The notes: generated by a model from the letters alone, not told the origin. A DNA stretch of 32,137 nt from Myxococcales bacterium (GCA_014240065.1 JAAZXR010000050.1:1-32137); one strand, 5' to 3'; numbered from the stretch's first letter, positions 1 to 9,026 are shown. Translations and numbers: made by a program.

Positions 1-18
1 GATTGCGAGGCTGATGCC

Positions 19-2427
19 ATGCCCTCGAGTCGCATTCCCGCCGTTCGTGTCTCCGTCTTTGCCTGCATGGTCTTCGGTGCCGGCCTCGCCAACATCCCGC
101 AGGTTCGTGCGGACGAGGGTCAGTGGACCCCCGACCAGATCTCCCAGCTCGACTTCGACATGATGCGAGCGCGCGGGCTCGAGTTGAGCGCGGAGCAGCT
201 GTGGGATCCCGAGGGCGACGAGCGTACTGGTGGGCTGATGCGCGCGGCGGTCAACCTCTCCGGATGCAGCGCCTCCTTCATCAGCCCCGACGGGCTCATC
301 GCGACCAATCACCACTGCGCGTACTCGGCCATCCAGGCCAACAGCACGGTGGAGCACGACTATCTCAACGACGGCTACCTCGCGGCGAGCCGCGGCGACG
401 AGCTTCGCGCCACGGGAAAGACCATTCGAGTCCTGCGCTCGGTGCGAGACGTGACCGAGACCATCGACGCAGCGCGGGCCTCGGTGGCGACCGGAGACTA
501 CGAGAGCCCCGACGCCATGTACGTCGCCATCACCAACGCGGTCGACGCGGCGTCCCGCGAGCTCGTGCGCGCGTGTGAAGAGAAATCAGTGGGGCTCCGC
601 TGCAACGTCGCGAGTTTCTACAACGGATCGTTCTTTCGCATCAACGAATACGTGGAGCTCAAAGACGTTCGCCTGGTCTACGCGCCCCCCGCCTCCATCG
701 GCGAGTACGGCGGAGAGATCGACAACTGGATGTGGCCGCGACACACCGGGGACTTCTCGCTCCTCCGCGCCTATGTCGGGCCTGACGGCGCGCCGGCGGA
801 CTTTAGCGAACAAAACGTACCTTACGCGCCAGGGATCCACCTCCAGGTCTCACCCGACGGAGTGACCCCGGGGGATTTCGTCGCGATCTTGGGCTATCCC
901 GGCCGCACCCAACGCTATCAACCGGGGGCGGAGGTCACCCGAGGGGTAGAGCAAGTGCTCCCCTTCATCGTCGATTTCTACGGGGAGTGGATCGCCATCC
1001 TCGACCGACTCGGGGCGAAGGCTCCTGAGGTGGAGCTCAAGGTCGCCTCGCTGAAGAAGGGCCTCGCGAATCGCCATAAGAACGCGCGTGGGATGCTCGC
1101 AGGCATCGCCCAGATGAACCTCACCACGAGGCGCCGGGCGGAAGACGAGGCGCTCCGTGCCTGGATCGAGGAGGGCGGCGCAGAGCGTGTGCGAATCTAT
1201 GGCGACGTCCTCGACAAGCTCACCGCCCTGAGCGACAGGGCGCGCGCCACCCATGAACGCGACGTCATCATCTCCTCACTCCGTCGAGGGCCCTCCCTGC
1301 TCGCCATCGCCATCGATCTCGTCCGGCGGGCACGGCTCGCCTCCGTCGATGACGCGAAGCGACCGTCCGCCTTCACCTCACGAAGGGCGGACGCCCTGTG
1401 GGCCAGGCAGGAGCGACGACTCCGCGACCTCTCCCTCGAGGTCGACGCCGAGGTGTTCACGATGTTCGTGCAACGGCTGCGGAGACTCCCAGACACACAG
1501 CGCCCACAGGGGCTCGAAAAAATCATCGCCGGCGCTGATCGAGCGGCGGACCTCGCCGCCGCCGGAGCGCTTTTCTCCAACACGACCCTCGGCGACATCG
1601 ACGCGCTCAAGGGTCTGTGGGAGGGAGGCGACCTTGAGGCCCTGCGCGGGCTCAACGACCCGCTCATCAACTTGGCTATCTCGCTCGTCCCGCTCATCGA
1701 GACCATCGAGGCCGAAAACAAAGCGAGAGTTGGTGAGGCGAACACCCTCTACCCACCCTATTTCGACATGCTCCGCGCGACGCGGGAGGGCCCCGTGTAC
1801 CCCGACGCCAACAGCACCCTGCGTTTCAGTCACGCGGCCGTCATGGGCTACCAAAAATGGGATGGCGCGCCGCAGACACCCCAGACAATGATGGCTGGCG
1901 CGGTCGCCAAACACACGGGGAAAGATCCCTTCAACCTCCCTAGGAGAGTGCGTCGGCGGGCGCGAGCCGCCAAGACGACGTACTGGTCTGATCCTCGGCT
2001 CGGCGATCTTCCGCTGTGCTTCTTGTCCAACGGTGACACCACTGGAGGAAATTCTGGCTCGCCGGTGATCGACGGTCGAGGGAGGCTCGTGGGTCTGAAC
2101 TTCGATCGTGTGTGGGAGAATATCGCCGGCGACTATGGCTTCAACCAGGGCCATTCGCGGAACATCAGCGTCGACATTCGTTATCTGCTGTGGATGCTCG
2201 ACGAGGTCGAGGGTGGCCAGGCGCTGCTCGCAGAGATGGGCGTCGCGGAGTTCGCGGAAGCTCCGGCGCGCCCCCGCGTTCCTTCTGGGAGTGAGGGGCC
2301 GCCCAACACCCACGCGCCCGCGGGCTGCGCGTGCCATACATCGCGCGGCCACTCCCCGTGGGCGTCGCTTGGATTCCTGGGCGCGCTGCTGCTCCTCGTA
2401 CCGCGTCGTCGGCGCGCTGATCGCTGA
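19..2427 (+). CDS. S46-family dipeptidyl-peptidase (DPP7/DPP11 type) with MYXO-CTERM tail
   Basis: Exported serine exopeptidase that removes dipeptides from peptide N-termini. An N-terminal signal peptide covers about residues 1-31. The chymotrypsin-fold catalytic residues are readable: His98 in TNHHC, Asp245 in the WPRHTGDF block and Ser679 in GGNSGSPV. The Asn236-Trp237 pair of DNWMWP corresponds to the family residues that hold the substrate amino terminus. Arg697, 18 residues after the catalytic Ser in FDRVWE, matches the position that is Arg in DPP11 (Asp/Glu preference) and Gly in DPP7, so acidic specificity is inferred. The protein is about 80 residues longer than typical S46 enzymes. 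The extra tail has a Cys-containing motif (AGCACH, about 769-774), one hydrophobic segment and a final Arg-rich stretch, the layout of MYXO-CTERM surface sorting. ATG at 19 has a GAGG-type ribosome site just upstream. Confidence 0.93.
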   Translation: MPSSRIPAVRVSVFACMVFGAGLANIPQVRADEGQWTPDQISQLDFDMMRARGLELSAEQLWDPEGDERTGGLMRAAVNLSGCSASFISPDGLIATNHHCAYSAIQANSTVEHDYLNDGYLAASRGDELRATGKTIRVLRSVRDVTETIDAARASVATGDYESPDAMYVAITNAVDAASRELVRACEEKSVGLRCNVASFYNGSFFRINEYVELKDVRLVYAPPASIGEYGGEIDNWMWPRHTGDFSLLRAYVGPDGAPADFSEQNVPYAPGIHLQVSPDGVTPGDFVAILGYPGRTQRYQPGAEVTRGVEQVLPFIVDFYGEWIAILDRLGAKAPEVELKVASLKKGLANRHKNARGMLAGIAQMNLTTRRRAEDEALRAWIEEGGAERVRIYGDVLDKLTALSDRARATHERDVIISSLRRGPSLLAIAIDLVRRARLASVDDAKRPSAFTSRRADALWARQERRLRDLSLEVDAEVFTMFVQRLRRLPDTQRPQGLEKIIAGADRAADLAAAGALFSNTTLGDIDALKGLWEGGDLEALRGLNDPLINLAISLVPLIETIEAENKARVGEANTLYPPYFDMLRATREGPVYPDANSTLRFSHAAVMGYQKWDGAPQTPQTMMAGAVAKHTGKDPFNLPRRVRRRARAAKTTYWSDPRLGDLPLCFLSNGDTTGGNSGSPVIDGRGRLVGLNFDRVWENIAGDYGFNQGHSRNISVDIRYLLWMLDEVEGGQALLAEMGVAEFAEAPARPRVPSGSEGPPNTHAPAGCACHTSRGHSPWASLGFLGALLLLVPRRRRADR

Positions 2428-2488
2428 GCGTTCGCGCGTCCTGTCCTGTCTCGCAGGTCACCGCCCGTGAGCCGCCAAACGCCTGTCG

Positions 2489-2509
2489 GTCCCCAAAACG
2501 TTTGGGGAC
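2489..2509. promoter_or_regulatory. Perfect inverted repeat in front of the GHKL operon
   Basis: Two perfect 9-base arms, GTCCCCAAA and TTTGGGGAC, flank a 3-base ACG spacer. It ends one base before the ATG at 2511 and 62 bases after the S46 peptidase stop. There is no T-tract, so it looks more like an operator or an RNA hairpin masking the ribosome site than an intrinsic terminator. Function is inferred. Confidence 0.5.
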
Positions 2510-2510
2510 G

Positions 2511-5471
2511 ATGAACGTTGTCGAGCCTCTGCTACCCTCGTTTATCCCGACGATGTCTCTCTCGACCACCTTCCTGCGACGCGCGCGACTCGAAGCAGAG
2601 CGATATGGCGCCGACCCCTGGGTGTTCGTCCGAGAGTTCACACAAAATGCCCGCGACGCCGCCGCGTCGTGCGTACAAATCGAGGTGGCGTCGACTCCGG
2701 ATGGGACGGCCCTCACGTTCCAAGACGACGGCGAGGGGATGAGCTGGATGCACGCGCAGCGCTACCTCTTCTCCCTGTACTCCTCGAGCAAGTCAGACGA
2801 CCTGCGGACAGTCGGAAAGTTCGGTGTTGGTTTTTGGTCTCACCTGCGGATCAAGCCCGCGGCGATTCATGTCCGTTCGCGACCGCGCCAGGGGCCAGGG
2901 TGGAGCATCTACATCGACAGCTCCCGTGAGACAGCGAGGCGCGGAGACTACGCCGGTCCTGTCGGCACCCAGATCGAGCTCCTGCTCAATCTCCCTGCCC
3001 CGGTCGTGCGTGAAGCCGTCGAAGACACCGCGCGCCAGTCCGTGCGCTACATTCGGACCCTCCGAGGGCACGCGCCGCTGCACGTAAAAATCCAAGGAGA
3101 GTCGATCAACGCCGCCTTCTCTCTCCCTTCCCCGAGCCGATCGTTCACAGACACATCTATCCGCGGTGTCGTGGCGCTCGGTCGCTCTCCGAGGGTCGAA
3201 CTATTCTCACGTGGCATCCGAGTACGGGCCGCAGGCTGCCTCAACGACCTGCTGCGCGACCATCCGAAGCTGAGCTACAGCCGCCTGCAGTTCTCCTCAC
3301 TCCCGGGAGGCCTCGCGCCCCAAGTGCTGCTCGAGGTGGACGATCTCGATCTTGACCTCTCTCGAGCGGACGTCAAGAACGCCGACACCGTCGCGCAGGC
3401 GGTGCGGTTGGCCCGACGACAGCTTGAGCGCCTCGTCGTGGAACAGCTCGACGCGCTCGCACCACCGAGCCTGCTTGAGCGTCTCCGAGGGTGGCTCGGT
3501 GATCTCCCCACGATGGGGGCGTCAAATCGGTGGCGAGTGGCCTCCGGTTTCATCGCTGTCGCCATCGGTCTTGGGGCCTTCGCGAGCTTCGTCCAGCGTC
3601 CTCAGCCTTTGCTCGCGCTCGCGACACAAGAGCGCGCGAGGCTCGCGACCTCTGCGCCCGCGGCGCCGGCCTCTGCCGCGTTCACCGAGCGCGCGCGTCC
3701 ACCCGCGCCCTACAAGGACCTTCGCTCCAGCTACACAGGCCCGGCCTCTCATCCCGCCGGACTGGCCGCGTCATATCAGCCCTTGAATCTCCGATATTCC
3801 CCGAAGGACCGCCGGCTCCATCTGGCGATGCTGCGCATCGTCGACGACCCCCTGGGGCTCGCGAACTTCCGACGCCCCGACCAGCCCTTGCCCGCGGTGG
3901 ACTGCGAGGGTGGATGCATCAAGATCGCCCTCCGAGTCGCGGCGAACAGGGGCTTCCTGCCGCTCCCCACGCCCACGGGTATGGGCGTCCTCCCCGAATC
4001 GATCCGCTTGAAGCAAGCGCCGTTGCGCGGACGCGTGCTGACGGACCGATCGTCGATGCCCATGGTGGAGCTTTCGGAGGCCGCGGACGGCATCATGACC
4101 TACGCGGTCGGGCGTCTCACCCCGAGGACGACCCCGGAGCCGGAGCCGTCTGTGACCAAGACCACCCTCCCGCCGCGCCTCAACGCCGCGGTGGAAGCGG
4201 CGCGCGCCCGGCCTCACGACGAGCGGGCGGCGCTGCTCCTCGATGAGGTTCGGGTGCTCGTGCGCTACGATCTCACACCCGAGGTCGCGTCCCGGCACCG
4301 CGCGCTCGAGGCCGCGGGCGTCGAACCGTTGACGCGGCTGCTGCGCGTCGGTGCAGGGGACTGCGACCTACAAAATGGGCTCCTCACAGTGCTCTTGCAG
4401 GCGACGAACGTGCCGGCGAGGATGGCGGTGGGGCACCTCACCCGCGACGGTCTCCCCCGCCCCTTCGTTCACGCGTGGGTCGAATGGCGAGATGAAGCGG
4501 GCGCGTGGCGCGTCGCCGACGCGTCTTCGACCGACGCGCCCGCGCTCTCGCAGTCACCACCTGGTCTGGAAGACGCCATCGCGTACACCAGCCCCCCCGC
4601 GCGGTTCCCCTCCCGGGCGTCGGCCGACGCCGTCGAAGAAGGTGTCCGGGCCGTCGCCCTCGCGCCCTCTCCTCCAGACGCGTCGGCGCCGCGAGCGCGC
4701 TCGTCACTCTCTGACCGCACATGGATCAGCCCGCCCTACCGCACACGAATCGGGGCCGGCATGTTGTTCTTGATTGTGATCGGGACCGCCATCGCGCTGT
4801 CACGCCGACGCAGACCGATCGACACAGACCCCCCCGAAGTTCTTGAGTTCATTCGAGGCCTCCTCTCGCGCCCCCAAATCCTCCACGACCTCCCCGTGCT
4901 GGCGACGCGCCCGTTGATCCGCACCCTCGGCGGTCGGAGAATCTCCATCGCGCGATGCCGGGCGCTCGCCACGTCGGGACGACTGTTCATCGCCGCGACG
5001 GAGGCCTCGCGCGCGGTGACCGGGTCACGCATGCGCGGCGACATCCTCGATGCGGGCCACGCGACCTCCCGGTTGGTGGCGACCATGATGGACGCGCAGG
5101 ACCTGGAGTGGTGGGCGCGAGCCATGAGAGACGGCCGGCGCTCGCCGCTCCTCCACAAGGTTGAGGCCCTGCTCAGGACGATAGCTCCGTGTGAAGTCGT
5201 GGCCGTGAGCGGTGTCCACGGCGTCCTCGTCGTCGATCGCAGCGCCCTCCAGACCTCCTCTTCTCCCAAGCTGAGCGTCGCCCTCGACGTCGAACACCCG
5301 GTCCACCAGCGCGCGCGCGCTCTGTACGACCGACACCCCTCCCTCGCGGCGACGATCCTCGTCGAAGCCGTCGCGCCGTCGCTACCCAGCGACCCGCGCG
5401 CCGTCCGCAAGCTCACCACGGCGTCGTCGAGAGGCGCCCTGCGCGAGCTTTTGGAGGAGGCGACGTCGTGA
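2511..5471 (+). CDS. Membrane-spanning GHKL (Hsp90-like) ATPase with inserted transglutaminase-type domain
   Basis: 986 residues, not a family I can name. Residues 1-340 look like an Hsp90-type ATPase: N-box EFTQNARDA (Glu42, Asn46), G1 box DDGEGM (72-77), G2 box GKFGVGFWS (102-110), then a middle-domain-like part with ELFSRG (230-235) and an LDLDLSR loop (about 279-285). TM1 is about 343-361. The next 380 residues include a transglutaminase-like core with Cys618 (GDCD), His654 (HAWVEW) and Asp670 (VADASS), a complete Cys-His-Asp triad. TM2 is about 747-765, followed by RRRRP. Charges place both ends in the cytoplasm and the transglutaminase core outside. The C-terminal 220 residues resemble the C-terminus of the next gene. 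Start is uncertain: TTG 2502, ATG 2511 and ATG 2553 are in frame and none has a good ribosome site. The stop overlaps the next start (GTGA). Confidence 0.8.
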   Translation: MNVVEPLLPSFIPTMSLSTTFLRRARLEAERYGADPWVFVREFTQNARDAAASCVQIEVASTPDGTALTFQDDGEGMSWMHAQRYLFSLYSSSKSDDLRTVGKFGVGFWSHLRIKPAAIHVRSRPRQGPGWSIYIDSSRETARRGDYAGPVGTQIELLLNLPAPVVREAVEDTARQSVRYIRTLRGHAPLHVKIQGESINAAFSLPSPSRSFTDTSIRGVVALGRSPRVELFSRGIRVRAAGCLNDLLRDHPKLSYSRLQFSSLPGGLAPQVLLEVDDLDLDLSRADVKNADTVAQAVRLARRQLERLVVEQLDALAPPSLLERLRGWLGDLPTMGASNRWRVASGFIAVAIGLGAFASFVQRPQPLLALATQERARLATSAPAAPASAAFTERARPPAPYKDLRSSYTGPASHPAGLAASYQPLNLRYSPKDRRLHLAMLRIVDDPLGLANFRRPDQPLPAVDCEGGCIKIALRVAANRGFLPLPTPTGMGVLPESIRLKQAPLRGRVLTDRSSMPMVELSEAADGIMTYAVGRLTPRTTPEPEPSVTKTTLPPRLNAAVEAARARPHDERAALLLDEVRVLVRYDLTPEVASRHRALEAAGVEPLTRLLRVGAGDCDLQNGLLTVLLQATNVPARMAVGHLTRDGLPRPFVHAWVEWRDEAGAWRVADASSTDAPALSQSPPGLEDAIAYTSPPARFPSRASADAVEEGVRAVALAPSPPDASAPRARSSLSDRTWISPPYRTRIGAGMLFLIVIGTAIALSRRRRPIDTDPPEVLEFIRGLLSRPQILHDLPVLATRPLIRTLGGRRISIARCRALATSGRLFIAATEASRAVTGSRMRGDILDAGHATSRLVATMMDAQDLEWWARAMRDGRRSPLLHKVEALLRTIAPCEVVAVSGVHGVLVVDRSALQTSSSPKLSVALDVEHPVHQRARALYDRHPSLAATILVEAVAPSLPSDPRAVRKLTTASSRGALRELLEEATS

Positions 5472-7132
5472 CCTCTGAGGAGCTTGGACTCGACGAGCTG
5501 CTGCGCATCGACGTGGACGCGCAGCTCCTCAAGCTCGCGACTTGCCAACTTGAGGACGATCTAGATCTCGTGATTGAGATCCTCCGCGCCGCCGTGTTCG
5601 CCGGGACGCGTGAAATACAGATCACCCAACGCAGAGGGACCCTGTCGATCACGACGAGCGCGTCGCTGTTGTCCCGCGAGACCTCTCACGCCCTTCAGGT
5701 CGCCGCAGACCCGCGCTCTGACGCGCATGAGCGGCAGCGAGGCATCGAGCTGGTAGAGCACAACGCCGGCGCGGGGTGGCTCGCGCTGCTCGGCCGCAAA
5801 GACCTCACCTCCCACGCGAGATGTTCCCCCGATGGCGCGCCTCCTGATCTGAGCCTCAACCTGCCGACGCACGCCGACGCGCGGGAGATGCCACGCCGGT
5901 CCAGTCTCCGGCGCTCCGGGAGCTTCCTCATCATTCGAGGCCTCAATATTCAGAGGCGATCGTTGCAGCAACGAATCGGTCGGAGGGTGAGTCGCTTCGG
6001 TCCCCGACTCGATGTGTTTGGTCTGGATCCACGCTCGCTCCAACAGGATAAATCCCATGACCCGGTCCACGCGACGCTCCAAATCAACGGGCTTGAACCT
6101 ACGTTGGAGGCGGCCTTTTCGCTGAGCAGGAGCGCGACCGTACGGCCTGCGCGCGTGTTTTTATCCCACGGAGGCTTTGTCCGCGGCGGGATCACGCTGG
6201 AGAACCTCCAGGGGTTCGAGTTGGTCTTGAACCTCGACCCCTTCGGCCCGACGCTCCCGGCCCTTGAGACACTTCGTCGGGGGATTCAAAACTCAACATT
6301 TGGGATCGAAGAGCGGCTCGCGCACGCGGTGACGCGCTGGGCGATCGGATGCTCGAACGGGCGCCTGTCGCGTCTCCGCGAGGTCGTCATCGCGGCGCTC
6401 GCACATCGCAGAGAGAGCCCCCTTCGGAGCGCCAAGGTGTTCGAGTATTTTGATTCCACGGGCCTCCACCGCGCGTCGTGGGACCAGCTCATCTCCTCGA
6501 CACGGGAAGATCCATTCACGTACATAGGACCGGAGTCTCGCGCGTGGCTCCGGCGCCAGACACGCCCCGCGTCAAGCGGTCGAGTATGGATCGCGGCGCC
6601 TGAAACTGCCGCGTTGCTCCGGGATGAATACGCGATCCAGGTCCGAGCGTTCCGAGGCGCGCGCCGCAGGAGCATCGCGAGAGACATCATCGGCGGCGTC
6701 GTTGAAGGCCTCGCGCGCGTCGCCGCCTTCGCCCGCGGTCGTCCGCTCCCTCGAGCGAAGCTGACTGCTCGCGAGGTGTCCGTGCTCGAACACCTCAACG
6801 CGTCGCTGGACCCTCAGCGCTCCAATGGGAGACAGATCGAGTTGAGCGGCCACCGAGGATCCCTCCGGTGCACGAGAGAACACTGGCTGTTGCCCCGGGT
6901 GGCCCCGGGGACCAGAGAATTAGTGGCGGCGGTCCATGCCCACCAAGACACCGCGCACCTGGCCATCCTCGCGCTCGGACACCCAGACGCGGTCCCCAGC
7001 GTCCAAGCGACCTCACGCTTCCATCAGCTGGTCTCGAGGCTGACTCACGAGCGCTCCCCTGACCCATCGCGAGGCCCATCATCGGGGCGCCTCCCACCAG
7101 CGGAGCGCTCCAAAGAGGAGGCGCTCTCGTGA
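5468..7132 (+). CDS. Degenerate Hsp90-like partner paralogue of the upstream ATPase
   Basis: 554-residue soluble protein with no family I can name. It aligns by eye with its upstream neighbour. A helix-strand region at 34-60 sits where the N-box should be but lacks the Asn. The G1 region has no DxGxG. NAGAGWLALLG (99-109) resembles a decayed G2 box. RVFLSHGGFVRGG (229-241) and FELVLNLD (250-257) match the neighbour's middle part. SSGRVWIAAPE (369-379) matches TSGRLFIAATE, and the EHWLLPR...AHLAILALGHP region (471-506) matches the neighbour's LSVALDVEHP region, with similar spacing (about 100 residues) between these last two motifs. It lacks the membrane and transglutaminase insert. GTG 5468 overlaps the previous stop by four bases and follows GGAGGAGG. 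Likely a non-ATP-binding partner in a complex; function is unknown. Confidence 0.75.
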   Translation: MTSEELGLDELLRIDVDAQLLKLATCQLEDDLDLVIEILRAAVFAGTREIQITQRRGTLSITTSASLLSRETSHALQVAADPRSDAHERQRGIELVEHNAGAGWLALLGRKDLTSHARCSPDGAPPDLSLNLPTHADAREMPRRSSLRRSGSFLIIRGLNIQRRSLQQRIGRRVSRFGPRLDVFGLDPRSLQQDKSHDPVHATLQINGLEPTLEAAFSLSRSATVRPARVFLSHGGFVRGGITLENLQGFELVLNLDPFGPTLPALETLRRGIQNSTFGIEERLAHAVTRWAIGCSNGRLSRLREVVIAALAHRRESPLRSAKVFEYFDSTGLHRASWDQLISSTREDPFTYIGPESRAWLRRQTRPASSGRVWIAAPETAALLRDEYAIQVRAFRGARRRSIARDIIGGVVEGLARVAAFARGRPLPRAKLTAREVSVLEHLNASLDPQRSNGRQIELSGHRGSLRCTREHWLLPRVAPGTRELVAAVHAHQDTAHLAILALGHPDAVPSVQATSRFHQLVSRLTHERSPDPSRGPSSGRLPPAERSKEEALS

Positions 7133-7911
7133 GACCACCGCGACAATCGCAGCTTCGCGACCGCTTCCTTCGGGAGGATCAAATCGTGATCGAAGGTCGA
7201 TTCGCCGTCTCGCGCGCGCTGGAGTCCGGCTACCAGCCTGAGCTCATCTTGACCACGAAGGAGACGCTGCATGCGCTCCCACCGACGCCATCAAAGACGG
7301 TCACGGAGATCCTGTCACGACTCGAGCTCTCGCAGATCTCCGGCTACGACTTTCACCGGGGATGCCTCGCGCTGGGTCAACGACCTCAACCAACCCGCTG
7401 TCTTGAATCGGCGCTCGATCGGCTCATCTCGAACACCGCTGAGTCATGGGAACGCACCGTCGTCTTGCTGGAGCGGATCGCCGACCCACAGAATCTTGGC
7501 GCCATCTTGCGCACCGCTCAGGCCCTCGGCGTACGCCAGGTGTTCTTGTCGAACGAATGCGCAGACCCTTGGTCGCGGCGGGTCATCCGAACCAGCATGG
7601 CCAACGTCTTCGCGTCGCCGCCGATCATCTCGGACGATCTCTTTAAGGTCGCAGATCACCTCGCCAAGGAGGCGAACGTCACGCTCGTCGCCGCCGCGCT
7701 CACAGAGCAGGCGCTACCTATCGACGCCTTCCGCCCTCCCGACACGCCGCTCGCGCTCATGCTCGGAAACGAGGGCGACGGGCTCTCGCGCGCGCTCCTT
7801 GATCGCGCCCACGTCACGGTCAAGATCCCTGTGCGGGACGTCTCTGACAGCCTCAACGTCGCCGTGGCCGCCGGCATCTTGATCGATCGGTTGCGGACGC
7901 GTCGAGGCTGA
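7129..7911 (+). CDS. SpoU/TrmH-family 2'-O-ribose RNA methyltransferase
   Basis: 260 residues, the usual length for an RlmB/TrmH-type enzyme, which transfers a methyl group from S-adenosylmethionine to a ribose 2'-hydroxyl in rRNA or tRNA. All three SPOUT knot motifs are present: DPQNLGAILRTAQALG (motif 1), LMLGNEGDGLS (motif 2) and IPVRDVSDSLNVAVAAGI (motif 3). An N-terminal substrate-binding part carries IEGRFAVSRALESG. The RNA target cannot be told from sequence. It starts at GTG 7129, overlapping the upstream stop by four bases (GTGA), with AGGAGG seven bases upstream, so it is probably translated together with the two Hsp90-like genes. It converges on queG with 11 bases between stops. 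Confidence 0.92.
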   Translation: MRPPRQSQLRDRFLREDQIVIEGRFAVSRALESGYQPELILTTKETLHALPPTPSKTVTEILSRLELSQISGYDFHRGCLALGQRPQPTRCLESALDRLISNTAESWERTVVLLERIADPQNLGAILRTAQALGVRQVFLSNECADPWSRRVIRTSMANVFASPPIISDDLFKVADHLAKEANVTLVAAALTEQALPIDAFRPPDTPLALMLGNEGDGLSRALLDRAHVTVKIPVRDVSDSLNVAVAAGILIDRLRTRRG

Positions 7912-7922
7912 GCGGCCTCACG

Positions 7923-9026
7923 TCACTCCGTCGGCTCGCGCTCACCGCGACGCGCGCGCGCGCGACGTGCCCACGCACGAAGCTCTGGATCGTCACCGTC
8001 CGCCACCGTCCCTAACACTCGCGTTTCTTCGGCGCTCAGCGGGCCTTCCACGTTACCGAGGGCGATTAAGGCGTTGCGTCGAAGCTCACGCCGTGGGATC
8101 CGGTTCAACGCGGAGTGCCTCACAAAACCTTTGTGCTGGTTGTTTCCGACGCCCGCGAGCGCCGCCAAGCTGAGCTCGCGATCCCGATCTCCAGGGACAG
8201 GCGGCAGCCGCTGGTGCGGCTCGGTCTTGCTCGGTAAGGATGGGCTCGCGTTGTGTGGGCACACCTCCTGGCAGACATCGCAACCCGCCACGCGAGCCCC
8301 CATCTGCATCGCGAGATCTTCGTCAATGACGCCTCGGTGCTCGATCGTCAGATAGGAGATGCACCTGCGCGCGTCGAGCGTCGCCGGTCCGACGAAGGCA
8401 TCCGTCGGGCAATCGTCGAGGCACGCCCGGCACGACCCGCACGCGTCCCACGGCGCCGCGGACGAGCCTGGGCTGCTCTCTTCGCGCGCTTTGTCGTCGC
8501 TGACGTCCAGCGTCGCGGTCGTCAAGATCGCGCCGATCACGACGTAGCTGCCGAGGCCGGGCACGATCAGACACCCATTTTTTCCTTGAAATCCGATCCC
8601 GGCGAGCATGGCGAGGGATCGCTCTGGTACGGGTTTTGTGTCCACACAAATCTTCGAGGTCACCTCGGGGAGCAGCTCGGAGAGCCGCGCCACCACCGTC
8701 TCCAACCGACGATGAACGATGGTGTGATAGTCGGCCCATTGGGCGTATCTCGCGACGGGTCCTCGCACTCCCCCATACGCCATCACGCCCACCAACGCGG
8801 TCTTGGCCCCCTCCAGCAGGAGCGCCGCGTCATCTCGCATGCCCTTCGTGGTCGTCAGAAATTGCATCTCGCCTTCGTGACCACGCGCGAGGAATGACTC
8901 GAACGCCTCCCTTGAACGCTCAAGCCGAGGATCGTCGAGGCGCGCTGGCGAGAATCTCAACAGACCCGACTCGCGCGCGACGGTCGACAGCGCTTCAAGA
9001 ATCGAGTCGGTGATCGAGTCGGACAC
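7923..9026 (-). CDS. queG: Epoxyqueuosine reductase
   Basis: Cobalamin-dependent iron-sulfur enzyme for the last step of queuosine synthesis, reducing epoxyqueuosine to queuosine in tRNA. Two [4Fe-4S] motifs are visible: CGSCRACLDDCP and, after it, CDVCQEVCP, with the family segments DTKPVPERSLAMLAGIGF and ARRCISYLTIEHRG. The C-terminus has the short helical repeat part (LRRNALIALGNV) seen in the family. I chose GTG at 9026 (367 residues) because GGAGAGG lies about seven bases upstream and the start is then next to the stop of the upstream Nudix gene. An ATG at 9068 would add 14 residues and overlap that gene by 41 bases. Confidence 0.95.
   Translation of the reverse strand: MSDSITDSILEALSTVARESGLLRFSPARLDDPRLERSREAFESFLARGHEGEMQFLTTTKGMRDDAALLLEGAKTALVGVMAYGGVRGPVARYAQWADYHTIVHRRLETVVARLSELLPEVTSKICVDTKPVPERSLAMLAGIGFQGKNGCLIVPGLGSYVVIGAILTTATLDVSDDKAREESSPGSSAAPWDACGSCRACLDDCPTDAFVGPATLDARRCISYLTIEHRGVIDEDLAMQMGARVAGCDVCQEVCPHNASPSLPSKTEPHQRLPPVPGDRDRELSLAALAGVGNNQHKGFVRHSALNRIPRRELRRNALIALGNVEGPLSAEETRVLGTVADGDDPELRAWARRARARRGEREPTE

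Noticed and set aside
1378-2352. 324-residue minus-strand open frame in the S46 gene
   Set aside because: Antisense to the catalytic Ser region of a clear peptidase gene; no motif.
2425-2509. Intrinsic terminator for the S46 gene
   Set aside because: The inverted repeat has no following T-tract and sits right at the next gene's start, so an operator or leader hairpin fits better.
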